A stretch of 64,000 nt of DNA, taken from contig NZ_JAPCZG010000002.1 in the NCBI RefSeq assembly GCF_025938155.1, positions 62,001-126,000 of the forward strand, read 5' to 3'. Of this stretch, positions 1 to 7,840 are shown piece by piece. Below the pieces are notes generated by a model. It ran no database searches. It saw only the letters and a program-made list of their open reading frames with translations, and was not told the origin of the DNA. How positions within the stretch are numbered: position 1 is the first letter of the stretch; each line of letters opens with the position of its first letter. The stretch comes from Novosphingobium sp. KCTC 2891. Its GTDB lineage: Bacteria; Pseudomonadota; Alphaproteobacteria; Sphingomonadales; Sphingomonadaceae. Both the position numbers and the translations under genes were made by a program.

Positions 1-25
1 ATTGGCGCCACCGAAGGACAGACAA

Positions 26-256
26 ATGCTTGAAATGCGGCCCGATTGCGAACGCTGCGGCTCCGACCTGCCGGCCGAGGCGCCGGGTGCGTTCATCTGT
101 TCGTTCGAATGCACTTTCTGCGCCGAATGCGCCGAGGATCTGGACGACCGCTGCCCCAATTGCAGCGGCGAGCTGGTGGACCGCCCCACCCGCGCCAAAG
201 CGCTTCACGCCAAGCACCCGCCATCGACCGAGCGGCACCACAAGGGCGCGGCGTGA
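26..256 (+). CDS. DUF1272 small zinc-binding protein
   Basis: This 76-residue protein has four CxxC pairs: CERC, CTFCAEC and CPNC. They sit in a compact fold typical of DUF1272 proteins, which are small cytoplasmic proteins with presumed zinc ribbons and no established role. The ATG at 26 is preferred over an in-frame TTG at position 2 because the conserved part begins MLEMRPDCERC. The gene overlaps the next one by four bases (GTGA), so translation of thiD is probably coupled to it. The cysteine pattern is seen directly. Metal binding is inferred. Confidence 0.85.
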   Translation: MLEMRPDCERCGSDLPAEAPGAFICSFECTFCAECAEDLDDRCPNCSGELVDRPTRAKALHAKHPPSTERHHKGAA

Positions 257-999
257 GCGCGCCGCGGGTCCTGTCCATCGCCGGTTCGGATTCGTCGGGC
301 GGGGCAGGCATCCAGGCCGATATCAAGACGATCACCATGCTGGGCGGCTACGCGATGACCGCCATCGCGGCGCTGACCGCGCAGGACACCACCGGAGTCC
401 GCATGGTGACCGCCACGACGCCGGACATGGTCGCCGCGCAGATCGATGCCTGCGTGGGCGATATCGGCGTCGACGCGGTAAAGATCGGGATGCTGGGTTC
501 GCCCGATGTCGCCGCCGTGGTGGCGGGCCGGCTGGAGGGGCTGCGCGTGCCGATCGTGTTCGATCCGGTGATGATTTCCACCAGCGGCGCGGCGTTGGCG
601 GACGCGGCCACCATCGCCGCATTCGAGCGGCTGATGGCGCTGGCCACGCTGACCACGCCCAACGTGCCCGAACTGGCAGCACTGGGCGGCGACGAGGCCA
701 TGGCGGCGCGCGGCGTGGCCTACCTGGCCAAGGGCGGCGATGCCGAAGGCGACGAAGTGACCGACCGGCTGGTGGTGCCCGGCGCGCCCGAACGCTGCTG
801 GAGCGCGCCGCGCATCGCCACGCGCCACACCCACGGCACCGGCTGCACCCTGTCGAGCGCGATCGCGACGCTGCTGGGCATGGGCCTGCCGCTGGAGGAA
901 GCGGTGGAAGACGCGCGCGAGTTCGTGCGCGCCGCGCTGCTGGCCGCCCCGGGTTACGGCAACGGCCATGGCCCGCTGGGACACCACGCGGTGCGCTGA
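253..999 (+). CDS. thiD: Hydroxymethylpyrimidine/phosphomethylpyrimidine kinase
   Basis: ThiD phosphorylates hydroxymethylpyrimidine and then its monophosphate to give HMP-PP for thiamine synthesis in the cytoplasm. The protein is 248 residues, slightly short for the family. It shows the N-terminal ribokinase-fold substrate motif SIAGSDSSGGAGIQAD and the C-terminal anion-hole motif HGTGCTLSSAIA. A GTG start at 253 overlaps the preceding TGA. Longer in-frame extensions run through DUF1272 in another frame and are not conserved. No TPP riboswitch is visible upstream. The gene converges on the LOG-family gene across a gap of about 20 bases. Confidence 0.93.
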   Translation: MSAPRVLSIAGSDSSGGAGIQADIKTITMLGGYAMTAIAALTAQDTTGVRMVTATTPDMVAAQIDACVGDIGVDAVKIGMLGSPDVAAVVAGRLEGLRVPIVFDPVMISTSGAALADAATIAAFERLMALATLTTPNVPELAALGGDEAMAARGVAYLAKGGDAEGDEVTDRLVVPGAPERCWSAPRIATRHTHGTGCTLSSAIATLLGMGLPLEEAVEDAREFVRAALLAAPGYGNGHGPLGHHAVR

Positions 1000-1020
1000 C
1001 CGCACCGCGCGGCGACGTCC

Positions 1021-1902
1021 TCAGTCGCAGTCCAGGCCGTAGAATTCGACGATGTGCGCCCAGGCCTCCTCGGCGGTCTCGACCATGTGGAACAGGTCGA
1101 GATCCTCGAAATTGATCACGCCTTCCTCGGCGATGGCGCGGAAGTTGATCACGCGGTTCCAGTAATCCGCGCCGAACAGCAGGATCGGGATCGGCTTCAT
1201 CTTGCCGGTCTGCACCAGCGTCAGCAGCTCAAAGAACTCGTCGAACGTGCCGAAGCCGCCGGGGAACACCGCCACCGCGCGTGCGCGCAGCAGGAAGTGC
1301 ATCTTCCGCAACGCAAAATAGTGGAACTGGAACGACAGGTGCGGCGTGACATAGGCGTTGGGCGCCTGCTCGTGCGGCAGCACGATGTTCAGCCCCAGCG
1401 ATTCGGCCCCCGCTTCGGTCGCGCCGCGGTTGGCTGCTTCCATGATCGAAGGGCCGCCGCCCGAGCACACCACGAACTGGCGACGCTCTTCTTCCACCAC
1501 CGCGCAGCGCGAGGCGATGAAAGCGAGCTTGCGCGCCTCTTCATAATATTTGGCCTTGGCCACCAGCCGCTCGATCACCGCCTTGCGTTCGGGCGTGGTG
1601 GCGGTGGCGAGCGCCGCATCGGCCATGTCCGGCGCGGGAATCCGTGCGGAACCGTACATCACCAGCGTGGACCCGATGCCGGCCTCATCCAGCAGCATTT
1701 CCGGCTTCAGCAGTTCCAGCTGGAAGCGCACCGGGCGCAATTCTTCGCGCAGCAGGAAATCCACGTCGCGGAAAGCGAGCCGGTACGACGGGTCCTGCTG
1801 CTGCGGTGTGGTGCGCGGCTGCGACTCGACAAATCCGGCTTCCTGCTCGGCCTTGTAGAACTTCCGATTGGTGAGTTCGCGGTTCGTTTCTTCTTCGGTC
1901 AT
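1021..1902 (-). CDS. LOG family protein (TIGR00730 Rossmann fold)
   Basis: A 293-residue protein with the two LOG signature motifs: GGGPSIMEAANRGA, and PGGFGTFDEFFELLT near residue 215. Family members are annotated as lysine-decarboxylase-like, but characterised ones are nucleoside 5'-monophosphate phosphoribohydrolases that release cytokinins or free bases. The first 80 residues are a polar extension absent from short LOG proteins, which matches the longer proteobacterial subgroup. The ATG at 1902 begins MTEEETNREL. The actual substrate cannot be read from the sequence. Confidence 0.88.
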   Translation of the reverse strand: MTEEETNRELTNRKFYKAEQEAGFVESQPRTTPQQQDPSYRLAFRDVDFLLREELRPVRFQLELLKPEMLLDEAGIGSTLVMYGSARIPAPDMADAALATATTPERKAVIERLVAKAKYYEEARKLAFIASRCAVVEEERRQFVVCSGGGPSIMEAANRGATEAGAESLGLNIVLPHEQAPNAYVTPHLSFQFHYFALRKMHFLLRARAVAVFPGGFGTFDEFFELLTLVQTGKMKPIPILLFGADYWNRVINFRAIAEEGVINFEDLDLFHMVETAEEAWAHIVEFYGLDCD

Positions 1903-2146
1903 CGCTTCCGTCTGTCGCCGGACCCGCGCCGGAACGCAATCTTTTGATCCGCATCGGTTACGGTTCGTCGCATCTGCTGCACTGCATTAACGCTCTACCG
2001 CGACTGCGAAACGCATGGTTCCTAACGAAAGATTACCGGCGGAACCCTTCGGTTAGTACATTTTTAAGGAGAGGCCTTAACCCGGTCCTAACAACAAGTT
2101 TCAACTCCGGGTGGGCAAATCGAGACAGTCAAAACGGAGAATCTCG

Positions 2147-2410
2147 ATGTCCATGACCAAACTGCTCGGCTCTTCGATCGCACTCGCTACCCTTCTCGCC
2201 GCCGGTTCCGCACACGCAGGTTCCATCCGTTCTCGCGATGCGCTGCCTTCGGTCTCGTATGCCGGAAAGCAGTCCGAGAAGTTTTCCGACCGGAGCCTTC
2301 CGACCCACGTCGGCCCCAAGAAGGGCTGGCGCGACAATCACGGCCTCGAAAACGCTTACGAACACTCCAACGAACACTCCGCGCACCATCGCAACGACAG
2401 CGACGGTTGA
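2147..2410 (+). CDS. Small exported hypothetical protein
   Basis: An 87-residue protein that I do not recognise. It starts MSMTKLLGSSIALATLLAAG and has a probable signal peptidase site after SAHA. The mature part is about 63 residues, very polar, and ends in a His/Asn/Ser-rich tail (EHSNEHSAHHRND). The start at 2147 has a CGGAGA ribosome site seven bases upstream. A strong intrinsic terminator follows directly. The gene lies just outside the left border of the integrated island, so it is probably chromosomal. The His-rich tail could bind metal, but that is only a suggestion. Confidence 0.7.
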   Translation: MSMTKLLGSSIALATLLAAGSAHAGSIRSRDALPSVSYAGKQSEKFSDRSLPTHVGPKKGWRDNHGLENAYEHSNEHSAHHRNDSDG

Positions 2411-2424
2411 ACGGAAATGAGCGA

Positions 2425-2457
2425 GACCGGCCCGCGTTCCCCGCGGGCCGGTCTTCT
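2425..2457 (+). terminator. Intrinsic terminator after small exported protein gene
   Basis: A perfect 12-bp GC-rich stem (GACCGGCCCGCG with CGCGGGCCGGTC) encloses a five-base loop and is followed by TTCTTC. It lies 15 bases after the stop codon at 2410. Confidence 0.85.
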
Positions 2458-2594
2458 TCGTCGATAAAGCGGGAAACGGCGTGGGCATGGCCCGCGAGGC
2501 TGGCAGCACTGCCGGCCTTTTTTGTGCGGATCGAACGCATCCGCCGCGCGGCAGCGAGCGCCGGAGCGGTGCCGCGAAAATGCGATGGATCTGG

Positions 2595-2648
2595 GAAAGT
2601 GGATGCCCCGCGAGGATTCGAACCTCGATAGACGGAATCAGAATCCGT
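2595..2648. repeat. attL: displaced 3' part of tRNA-Gln (54-bp direct repeat)
   Basis: These 54 bases are identical to 15879-15932. They cover tRNA-Gln nucleotides 26-74 (anticodon arm through CCA) plus five bases beyond. The copy stops in the tRNA D-arm/anticodon junction and has no 5' half, so it is not a functional tRNA. It is the copy displaced when the island inserted at the tRNA 3' end, and it marks the left island boundary. Confidence 0.93.
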
Positions 2649-2683
2649 TTTTACTCACGCATTTCTGCGGTTTTTCAGCTCTG

Positions 2684-2702
2684 TGTCGCATTCATGTCGC
2701 AT
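2684..2702 (+). repeat. Paired TGTCGCAT repeats, candidate integrase arm-type sites (left)
   Basis: Two copies of TGTCGCAT begin at 2684 and 2695, exactly 11 bases apart, 36 bases inside the left att repeat. They overlap the last codons of the integrase gene. The same pair with the same spacing and orientation occurs at the right end (15761-15779). Binding by the integrase is inferred from this symmetry. Confidence 0.6.
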
Positions 2703-3831
2703 CACTGTTGATTGCACGCTCGATCGCTGTCGCGTCGCGCGTGTCGTGCTGAGCGCGCTCGAAGAGATGGCCGTAAGTGTCGAACGTCATCTGGATCGAG
2801 CTGTGCCCCATGAGCGACTGGATGCGTTTGGGATTGAGTTTCTCTTCGATCCACATGGATGCGGCGGCGTGACGAAAATCGTGCGGCGTATACTTCGGCT
2901 TCGGCTCCTTGCCGCCGGTGGTGGTGCCTGCAGCGACCTGGATCGGATTCAGGAGAGTCTTCACCATGATACCGTGCGACGTCACCTTGCCTCGCTCGCT
3001 TGGGAACACGAGGTTGTAATCGTTCGGCGGGCAAGCGAGCTTCCATGCCTTGAGCGCAGCGACAACACTCTTGGGCAACGGGATCGTGCGATGGCTCGTG
3101 CGAGACTTCGGGGCACCGATCGCGCCGTGAGCGTCTGCGCGCTGGGTGACGCTGACATAGGCGCGTCGCAGATCGACATTCGTCCACGGCAGCCCACGTA
3201 GTTCTGACGCGCGCATACCCGTATACATCATCAGCAACACCAGAACCTGGGCCTGCCCACCAACCTCCGCCGCCGAGTTTAGTATCGCGCGCAGATCCGC
3301 CTTGGTAGGGATGACAACCTGGCTCTTCTCACGCGGCGCTCTCTTCATCTTCACCGCTAACGCAACGTTCTGGTTCACCAGACCAGCGATTTGCGCCTCT
3401 GTGATGATCGCCTTGAAAGTGCGGAGAACACGCGTCGCCATTGGCCGCGAGAGCGTCTTTACCCAACCGTCGAGCAGTTGCTTCACTTGGGGGGCAGTTA
3501 GCTGCGAGAGTTTCTTCGCACCGCACTTTGGCACGATGTGCAGGCGCACATGCTGTTCGTAAGCCGCGACTGTTGTCGGTTCGAGATTATCATTGCGAAC
3601 CGAGTCGAGCCAGAGCTTTGCCGCTTGTTCGACCGTAATCGACTGCGAGTCTGGCGTATGAATGCCCTTAGACACCTCCCACGACGCCTGCGTGATCCAG
3701 GCTTCTGCGTCCTTTTTACGCTTGAACTGCTTCGACCGGCGCTTGCCGCCGGCGTCGAGATAGTCGACCTGCCAAGCGGCCTTTGCCTCACCGCCCTTGC
3801 CCGACCATGTCCGCTTGCGGATGGACGTCAT
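2692..3831 (-). CDS. Tyrosine site-specific integrase
   Basis: A 379-residue phage/ICE-type integrase that catalyses insertion and excision of the island at tRNA-Gln. The N-terminal part (about residues 1-60, SIRKRTW..AAWQVDYLDAGGKRR) resembles an arm-binding domain. A SAM-like core-binding domain follows at about 65-155. The catalytic domain has the box I arginine (TGMRASELRGL), HDFRH with R-H, GHSSIQMT and the nucleophile Tyr in DTYGHL. All key residues are present, so the enzyme looks intact. The ATG at 3831 overlaps the stop of the upstream regulator (ATGA). The 3' end points at attL. Confidence 0.95.
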   Translation of the reverse strand: MTSIRKRTWSGKGGEAKAAWQVDYLDAGGKRRSKQFKRKKDAEAWITQASWEVSKGIHTPDSQSITVEQAAKLWLDSVRNDNLEPTTVAAYEQHVRLHIVPKCGAKKLSQLTAPQVKQLLDGWVKTLSRPMATRVLRTFKAIITEAQIAGLVNQNVALAVKMKRAPREKSQVVIPTKADLRAILNSAAEVGGQAQVLVLLMMYTGMRASELRGLPWTNVDLRRAYVSVTQRADAHGAIGAPKSRTSHRTIPLPKSVVAALKAWKLACPPNDYNLVFPSERGKVTSHGIMVKTLLNPIQVAAGTTTGGKEPKPKYTPHDFRHAAASMWIEEKLNPKRIQSLMGHSSIQMTFDTYGHLFERAQHDTRDATAIERAINSDAT

Positions 3832-4460
3832 GGCATGTTCTCCGCGAGCGTGTTTTGCGCCCATTCGCGAAACAACCCGATGGTAGTAGCCGCTGCGAAC
3901 TCGGGGCCATGATCAACCGCAGCACGCACCCAAAGGGCGTTCATGAGTGTCAGAAGACGCTTGCTCAGGTTTATGGTGCAGGTTGCAGGCTCAAACGCAT
4001 ATTCGTCGCTGACGGCGTCCACGAACTGTGGCCCGGTTAGGAGTCCAAGCTGTGGCTCGCTTGCACAGGACAGCCGTTGGAGTGCGCCCGCTGAGACTTG
4101 AATGATCTTGGTGGCCGAGAGCGGGCATTGTTCGCTGTCGATCCACTCCACCAGTTCATGGAAATCCGCTTCTGCGGCAAACGATGATGCAAAGGTCAAG
4201 AGAGAGGCTCGGTTTAGCTCCACGATTGATCGCGCCGCATCGGGCATGAGCCCGACGTCCATTAAATCGAGTGCGACGATCAGTTCGATGACCTGCGACC
4301 AGCCGTAGGTCGCTCGTTTCCCCTTCCCGGTGTTCACACCGGACGGAAATCCAGCACGCTGCAAGTGCTGTAACCTACCACGGAATGCGATCGAACCAGC
4401 ACTGGTAACACCGTAGTGCATGGCCATGATCTCCTCGACCTCTTTGAATGCGAGCTGCAA
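3828..4460 (-). CDS. Putative MerR-like regulator coupled to integrase
   Basis: A protein of about 210 residues with no firm family assignment. The segment FRGRLQHLQRAGFPSGVNTG, followed by YGWSQVIELIVALDLMDVGLMPD, resembles a MerR-like winged HTH with its following helix. The C-terminal 110 residues are unassigned. A strong GGAGGA lies five bases before a TTG at 4460, which I take as the start. ATGs at 4427 and 4421 are alternatives. The stop overlaps the integrase ATG, so the two are translated together. The gene is divergent from the HTH gene at 4558, sharing a control region full of inverted repeats. A role in controlling integration is likely but unproven. Confidence 0.65.
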   Translation of the reverse strand: MQLAFKEVEEIMAMHYGVTSAGSIAFRGRLQHLQRAGFPSGVNTGKGKRATYGWSQVIELIVALDLMDVGLMPDAARSIVELNRASLLTFASSFAAEADFHELVEWIDSEQCPLSATKIIQVSAGALQRLSCASEPQLGLLTGPQFVDAVSDEYAFEPATCTINLSKRLLTLMNALWVRAAVDHGPEFAAATTIGLFREWAQNTLAENMP

Positions 4461-4472
4461 AAATTCCTCCAA

Positions 4473-4557
4473 ACAATAACGGTGTTGTTATGGTTGACAC
4501 CAAGGGCGGTCGCGTGTCAAGGGGGAGGAACAATAAGTCCATTGTTCTGGAGATTCC
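4473..4557. promoter_or_regulatory. Divergent control region with nested inverted repeats
   Basis: This 85-base gap separates the integrase operon from the xis-like gene. It holds TTGACAC (4494-4500) and GTGTCAA (4514-4520), a perfect 7-bp inverted repeat with a 13-base spacer. It also holds GAACAAT (4528-4534) and ATTGTTC (4541-4547), a second perfect 7-bp inverted repeat with a 6-base spacer. AACAA/TTGTT (4472-4489) is a weaker third site sharing the ACAAT motif. TTGACA at 4494 could also serve as a -35 element. Two operator types for two regulators is the simplest reading. Confidence 0.6.
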
Positions 4558-4746
4558 ATGAATTTCGATCTCATCGATGGTGCGGAGGCCGCCGCTGCGT
4601 TCACCGGCTTGTCACGGCGGCAAATCTACCGGCTGGTTGAACACGGACATCTGCCGGTGATCCGCAAGGGTCGTCGTCTCTTCTTCCGCAAGTCGGAAGT
4701 GGAGCGGGCGTTCTCGGCCACCCCCATGACCCAGATGTCTGCCTGA
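4558..4746 (+). CDS. Excisionase-like helix-turn-helix protein
   Basis: A 62-residue MerR/AlpA-type DNA-binding protein. The pattern AAAFTGLSRRQIYRLVEHGHLPVIRKGRRLFFRKSEV is the classic excisionase-family wHTH: an HTH followed by a basic wing. Such proteins bend att DNA and set the direction of recombination, or act as transcription factors. GGAG lies seven bases before the ATG. The gene sits opposite the integrase/regulator pair and nine bases before the gene at 4756, so it heads a two-gene operon. It is the best excisionase (Xis) candidate for the island. Confidence 0.82.
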   Translation: MNFDLIDGAEAAAAFTGLSRRQIYRLVEHGHLPVIRKGRRLFFRKSEVERAFSATPMTQMSA

Positions 4747-4755
4747 CCGACAATC

Positions 4756-5730
4756 ATGACCACGATTGAAGCCATCGAGCGGCTCGGGCACGCCGAGAAG
4801 GTGCGGCACTGGTCGCAGGAGAAGCCGTGGGCGGGCCTGAGGCTCAAGAACCAGACGACGTTCGAAGCGCGTCAAGTGCGCATGGATCAGCTTGGCCACA
4901 TCACGGAGCAGCCGCCACTAGTCGGGAAGCCTTGCTTTGGGCAGCCCATTGTCTACGTCCGTCAGGGGGCTACCCTGATGCACCGCAACCACGATGGGGC
5001 GGTTCGCCCGACACGCTGCGGACGCTGCAAGGTAAGGGAAGCATGCGTCATGGTATGCCACCGCCGCTTGAATGTCACACCCGAGATCGGCGATGCATAT
5101 CGTCTGTTTGTGGGCAGGGGCGGGGCTCAAGGACTCCAGGAGAAGCATCTGAAAGCCCAAGCTCAGGTGGTGTTCGATCGCCTTGTCACACAGCTGATAC
5201 GGCATGGGCAGTTCAACAGCGTGAACGACGCCCATGTGAGCGCGCATTACGACCGCGAGCGCGAACTACACAAGGCTCGTGACGCTGAACGAAAGCGCGC
5301 AGCGAGGGCGAAGAGGCTGGCCAGTGGCTTCTTGGATGATGGTGCCATGGACCTTCTGTGCCGCCACCGACTGTTTCGCGCACACCTGCTCCGCGAACTC
5401 GTGAACAGCCAAGCACAGCTACCCAGCCGGTTGGCGAAGATGCCGCCAGCGTCGGTCGAGGTCACCGCCGATGCTTGGCTCGCACGCGAAGTGCTCAAAC
5501 ACACACGGCAGAAGGTCAATGCGTCATCGGTCGCAAGGGAAATGATCCGAATGAAGCCTAACCGTTATGCAAACCACGAGTCCCTGCGCCAGCGCACATC
5601 GGCAGACTTGGCGCGTGTCGAACTGCTTGAAGGCCTTGTGCCTCCCGGTGCCGCTGGTCCGGTCTGGCCACGCTTCGACTTGCTCACGGAAATTGCCGAC
5701 GAGGAAAATTTACCCCCTACGACGATTTGA
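4756..5730 (+). CDS. Island hypothetical protein with Cys4 cluster
   Basis: A 324-residue protein of unknown family. Four cysteines (C88, C91, C97, C101) lie in CGRCKVREACVMVC, a compact arrangement that could hold zinc or an iron-sulphur cluster. The middle part (about 170-190) is a highly charged helix rich in RERELHKARDAERKRAAR, a possible coiled coil or nucleic-acid-binding helix. The gene follows the xis-like gene by nine bases and lacks a clear ribosome site of its own, so translational coupling is likely. Position and basic character suggest a DNA-related job in island maintenance, but I cannot name one. Confidence 0.72.
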   Translation: MTTIEAIERLGHAEKVRHWSQEKPWAGLRLKNQTTFEARQVRMDQLGHITEQPPLVGKPCFGQPIVYVRQGATLMHRNHDGAVRPTRCGRCKVREACVMVCHRRLNVTPEIGDAYRLFVGRGGAQGLQEKHLKAQAQVVFDRLVTQLIRHGQFNSVNDAHVSAHYDRERELHKARDAERKRAARAKRLASGFLDDGAMDLLCRHRLFRAHLLRELVNSQAQLPSRLAKMPPASVEVTADAWLAREVLKHTRQKVNASSVAREMIRMKPNRYANHESLRQRTSADLARVELLEGLVPPGAAGPVWPRFDLLTEIADEENLPPTTI

Positions 5731-6140
5731 GCACCGGTCTGCCCGCATCAGTTGAACTACCCCCTACGCCGGTCATGAACTTATCTCTTGGGCGGCCACT
5801 CCGCGATTTCCACAAAGTTGCGGTTTTCCGCCACTTTACCGCCTACAAAACACGTCCACGCCGAGTGTAAGAAGAATTAAATTCTTCTCGCATCCAGCCG
5901 CTGCGCGGCGTGGCTGGGCAAGAGATACACACTTCATAAAGCACTGCTCGCGGCGTTCAAAAGATCTTGATGAAAATATCCTTCGGTGTGCGCGCAGACT
6001 TCTGACTATCAGGATGACCTCGGCGAAAACAAGAGCCCGCCGACCACACCGGATTACATCCAGCGCAGCCACGGCGCGGGCATCCGTGTGGCATGCCACA
6101 GATTGTGGCTTGTCGCGCGGAGGGCCAAGGAATGCTCTGG
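5731..6140. other. Non-coding stretch with a 19-bp AT-rich palindrome
   Basis: About 410 bases without a credible gene between the Cys4 protein and the first of two paralogues. The one notable item is AGAAGAATTAAATTCTTCT at 5870-5888, a perfect odd-length palindrome in otherwise GC-rich DNA. An operator or a replication-linked site are both possible. Nothing else is recognisable. Confidence 0.5.
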
Positions 6141-6746
6141 CTAGTTGCCATTCTCATCCAACTTGCCGACCGGCAACATGCAGTCCGCAGGTGCGATGCG
6201 GAAGAACCCGTCCTCGCATTCTCGCGCGACGCCGGTCTTGCCCGCAAACATCTCGACGCGCAGCGTGATCAGCGTCCCGTAGAGCAGCCAGACTGACAGC
6301 TCGACGACCTCCCCATAGCGCGCGTCCCACCCATTCAGGCGCTGACTGTGGGCGTTGAGCATCTCGATCCCCTGCTCCAACGTCTCGGCGACAACATACG
6401 TCCCACCCGGCTCCATGGTAGTGAATACGAAGCAGCGAACCGCGGGGGACGGCGGTGCGATGTCACCGAGGGCCTCGCCATCCGGCACTCCCAAGACCCA
6501 GCCTTCACGCTCGCCGGTCCACCACGCCAAGCCGACGCAACCTGACCGCGCAAGCTCAGCGAGCTGGGACTGATCCGCGATGTCCCTATCGGTGAGATGC
6601 ACGAGCATGGCGTCCGTGCCGACTGCGCGGGGATCATGCGCCTCGCGCCAGCGATAGAGCAGCCGGAACGCCTCCTCCACATGCCGCGCGACCAAGGTCA
6701 CTGGGTCTCGCGCTTCGTTTGTGGTGGCGATGAATACTTGTGCCAT
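6141..6746 (-). CDS. Unknown island protein, paralogue A
   Basis: A 201-residue cytoplasmic-looking protein with no signal peptide or membrane helix. I do not recognise the family. It aligns over its whole length with the gene at 6964. Shared blocks are VAR..(E)EA.R near residue 20, QLAELARSG with W-x-G-x-REGW (65-85), CFVF (about 106), an NGWDA block (about 139), VVELS.WLL, EMF.G.TGV, and CEDGF.RI.PAD near the C-terminus. The strongest conservation is C-terminal. Conserved upstream blocks (see 6762-6808) show the promoter was duplicated too. Possible roles are open. Confidence 0.72.
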   Translation of the reverse strand: MAQVFIATTNEARDPVTLVARHVEEAFRLLYRWREAHDPRAVGTDAMLVHLTDRDIADQSQLAELARSGCVGLAWWTGEREGWVLGVPDGEALGDIAPPSPAVRCFVFTTMEPGGTYVVAETLEQGIEMLNAHSQRLNGWDARYGEVVELSVWLLYGTLITLRVEMFAGKTGVARECEDGFFRIAPADCMLPVGKLDENGN

Positions 6747-6761
6747 GTGTGCCGGGCCTCG

Positions 6762-6808
6762 TCGTTGTCGGTCAGGTCACCATGACGCATCGGTGCGCTG
6801 GATGCGGG
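6762..6808 (-). promoter_or_regulatory. Conserved leader block upstream of paralogue A
   Basis: Reading the plus strand, TCGTTGTCG (6762-6770), ATGACGC (6782-6788) and TGGATGCGGG (6799-6808) recur with identical spacing upstream of paralogue B (7588-7634). Over 47 ungapped positions 32 match. They probably hold the shared promoter or an operator. The segment 6809-6963 shows nothing further. Confidence 0.6.
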
Positions 6809-6963
6809 CAGGGAGTGGGCCGAAAGCGAAACAAAATCAGCCGACTGCGCGGTGATCAGCGAGCAGCCTGGATGCCCCGCAGGTGGTGCAAACCTCGACC
6901 GAGCCCGCGAGCTTATCGCGCACTGTCATGGGCAGGGCATAGCGCCCCACTCACCCATATCCG

Positions 6964-7572
6964 TCACCGCACACTCCCATCGCGCTTCCGCAGCGGCGGT
7001 GTGTAGTCGGCGGGGAAGATGCGCCAGAAGCCGTCCTCGCAACGCATGCCTACGCCGGTTATGCCGTCGAACATTTCCTCGCGCAGCGTCACCATCGAGC
7101 CAGTGAGCAGCCAGGGCGACAATTCGACCACATCGTCGTAGTCCGCGTCCCACCCGTTCTGATCGAGGTTGTAGAGGTGCAGGGTCGCAATCGCGCGCTC
7201 CATGGTCTCGGCGAACACATGCAGCGTCCCGTCATCCGCGTGCGAGAAGACGAAACAGCTGATCTCCGTCTTAGGGGGAGCAACCTGGCCGGCTGGTTCA
7301 TCATCGTCCGGTGTTGTCACAATCCAGCCCTCACGGTGACCGACCCAGCGTGCGATACCGGCCATGCCAGACCGTGCAGCGTCAGCGAGTTGTGGCACCC
7401 GTGCAAGGTCGTCGGCGGTGAACCGGGTAACGATGGCGGACATGGTGCCCAATTTCCCCGCGCTGCATTCGCGCCAGATCCAGAAGTTGCGCAGTGCCTC
7501 GTCGCTGTCGCGGGCGACGATTATCACCGGCGTGGGCAGGGCCGCGCTGGTCACCATGAATACGTGGGGCAT
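6964..7572 (-). CDS. Unknown island protein, paralogue B
   Basis: A 202-residue relative of the product at 6141, roughly 40 percent identical by eye. The ATG at 7572 (MPHVFMVTSA) aligns with MAQVFIATTN of the paralogue and has GAGG at a suitable distance. An earlier ATG at 7587 overlaps that ribosome site and is not matched in the paralogue. Conserved motifs include QLADAARSG, REGW, CFVFS, NGWDADY, VVELSPWLL, EEMFDGITGV and CEDGFWRIFPAD. Tandem, same-strand placement with a duplicated leader points to a local duplication followed by divergence. No transmembrane segments or known catalytic motifs were seen. Confidence 0.72.
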   Translation of the reverse strand: MPHVFMVTSAALPTPVIIVARDSDEALRNFWIWRECSAGKLGTMSAIVTRFTADDLARVPQLADAARSGMAGIARWVGHREGWIVTTPDDDEPAGQVAPPKTEISCFVFSHADDGTLHVFAETMERAIATLHLYNLDQNGWDADYDDVVELSPWLLTGSMVTLREEMFDGITGVGMRCEDGFWRIFPADYTPPLRKRDGSVR

Positions 7573-7587
7573 CGATGTGAACCTCAT

Positions 7588-7634
7588 TCGTTGTCGATGA
7601 GGTTGTTATGACGCGGTCGACGCTTGGATGCGGG
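7588..7634 (-). promoter_or_regulatory. Conserved leader block upstream of paralogue B
   Basis: This segment contains TCGTTGTCG (7588-7596), ATGACGC (7608-7614) and TGGATGCGGG (7625-7634), at the same distances from the start codon as in paralogue A. It supports the 7572 start. The remaining bases to 7840 show no gene. Confidence 0.6.
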
Positions 7635-7840
7635 TGGGAAAGTCTCCGTCGGAGCAGAATGTTCGCGCGCGGCCCACATGATAAGTTTTCAATTAAAACG
7701 AGAGTCGTTGCCCATACCGGACGCTCGTTGGGCGGACCTGCCGGGCTCACAGCGACACCAGCCGGTCAATCCTCGATCGCAAGATGGTGCTTTCTTGGCG
7801 AATTGGTGGCTGCGCGCGGCAACGCCGCAAGAACCCCGTG

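Noticed and set aside
2600..2648. A second tRNA-Gln gene at the left island border
   Set aside because: Only nucleotides 26-74 of the tRNA are present. The acceptor 5' strand and D-arm are missing, so it is an attachment-site remnant.
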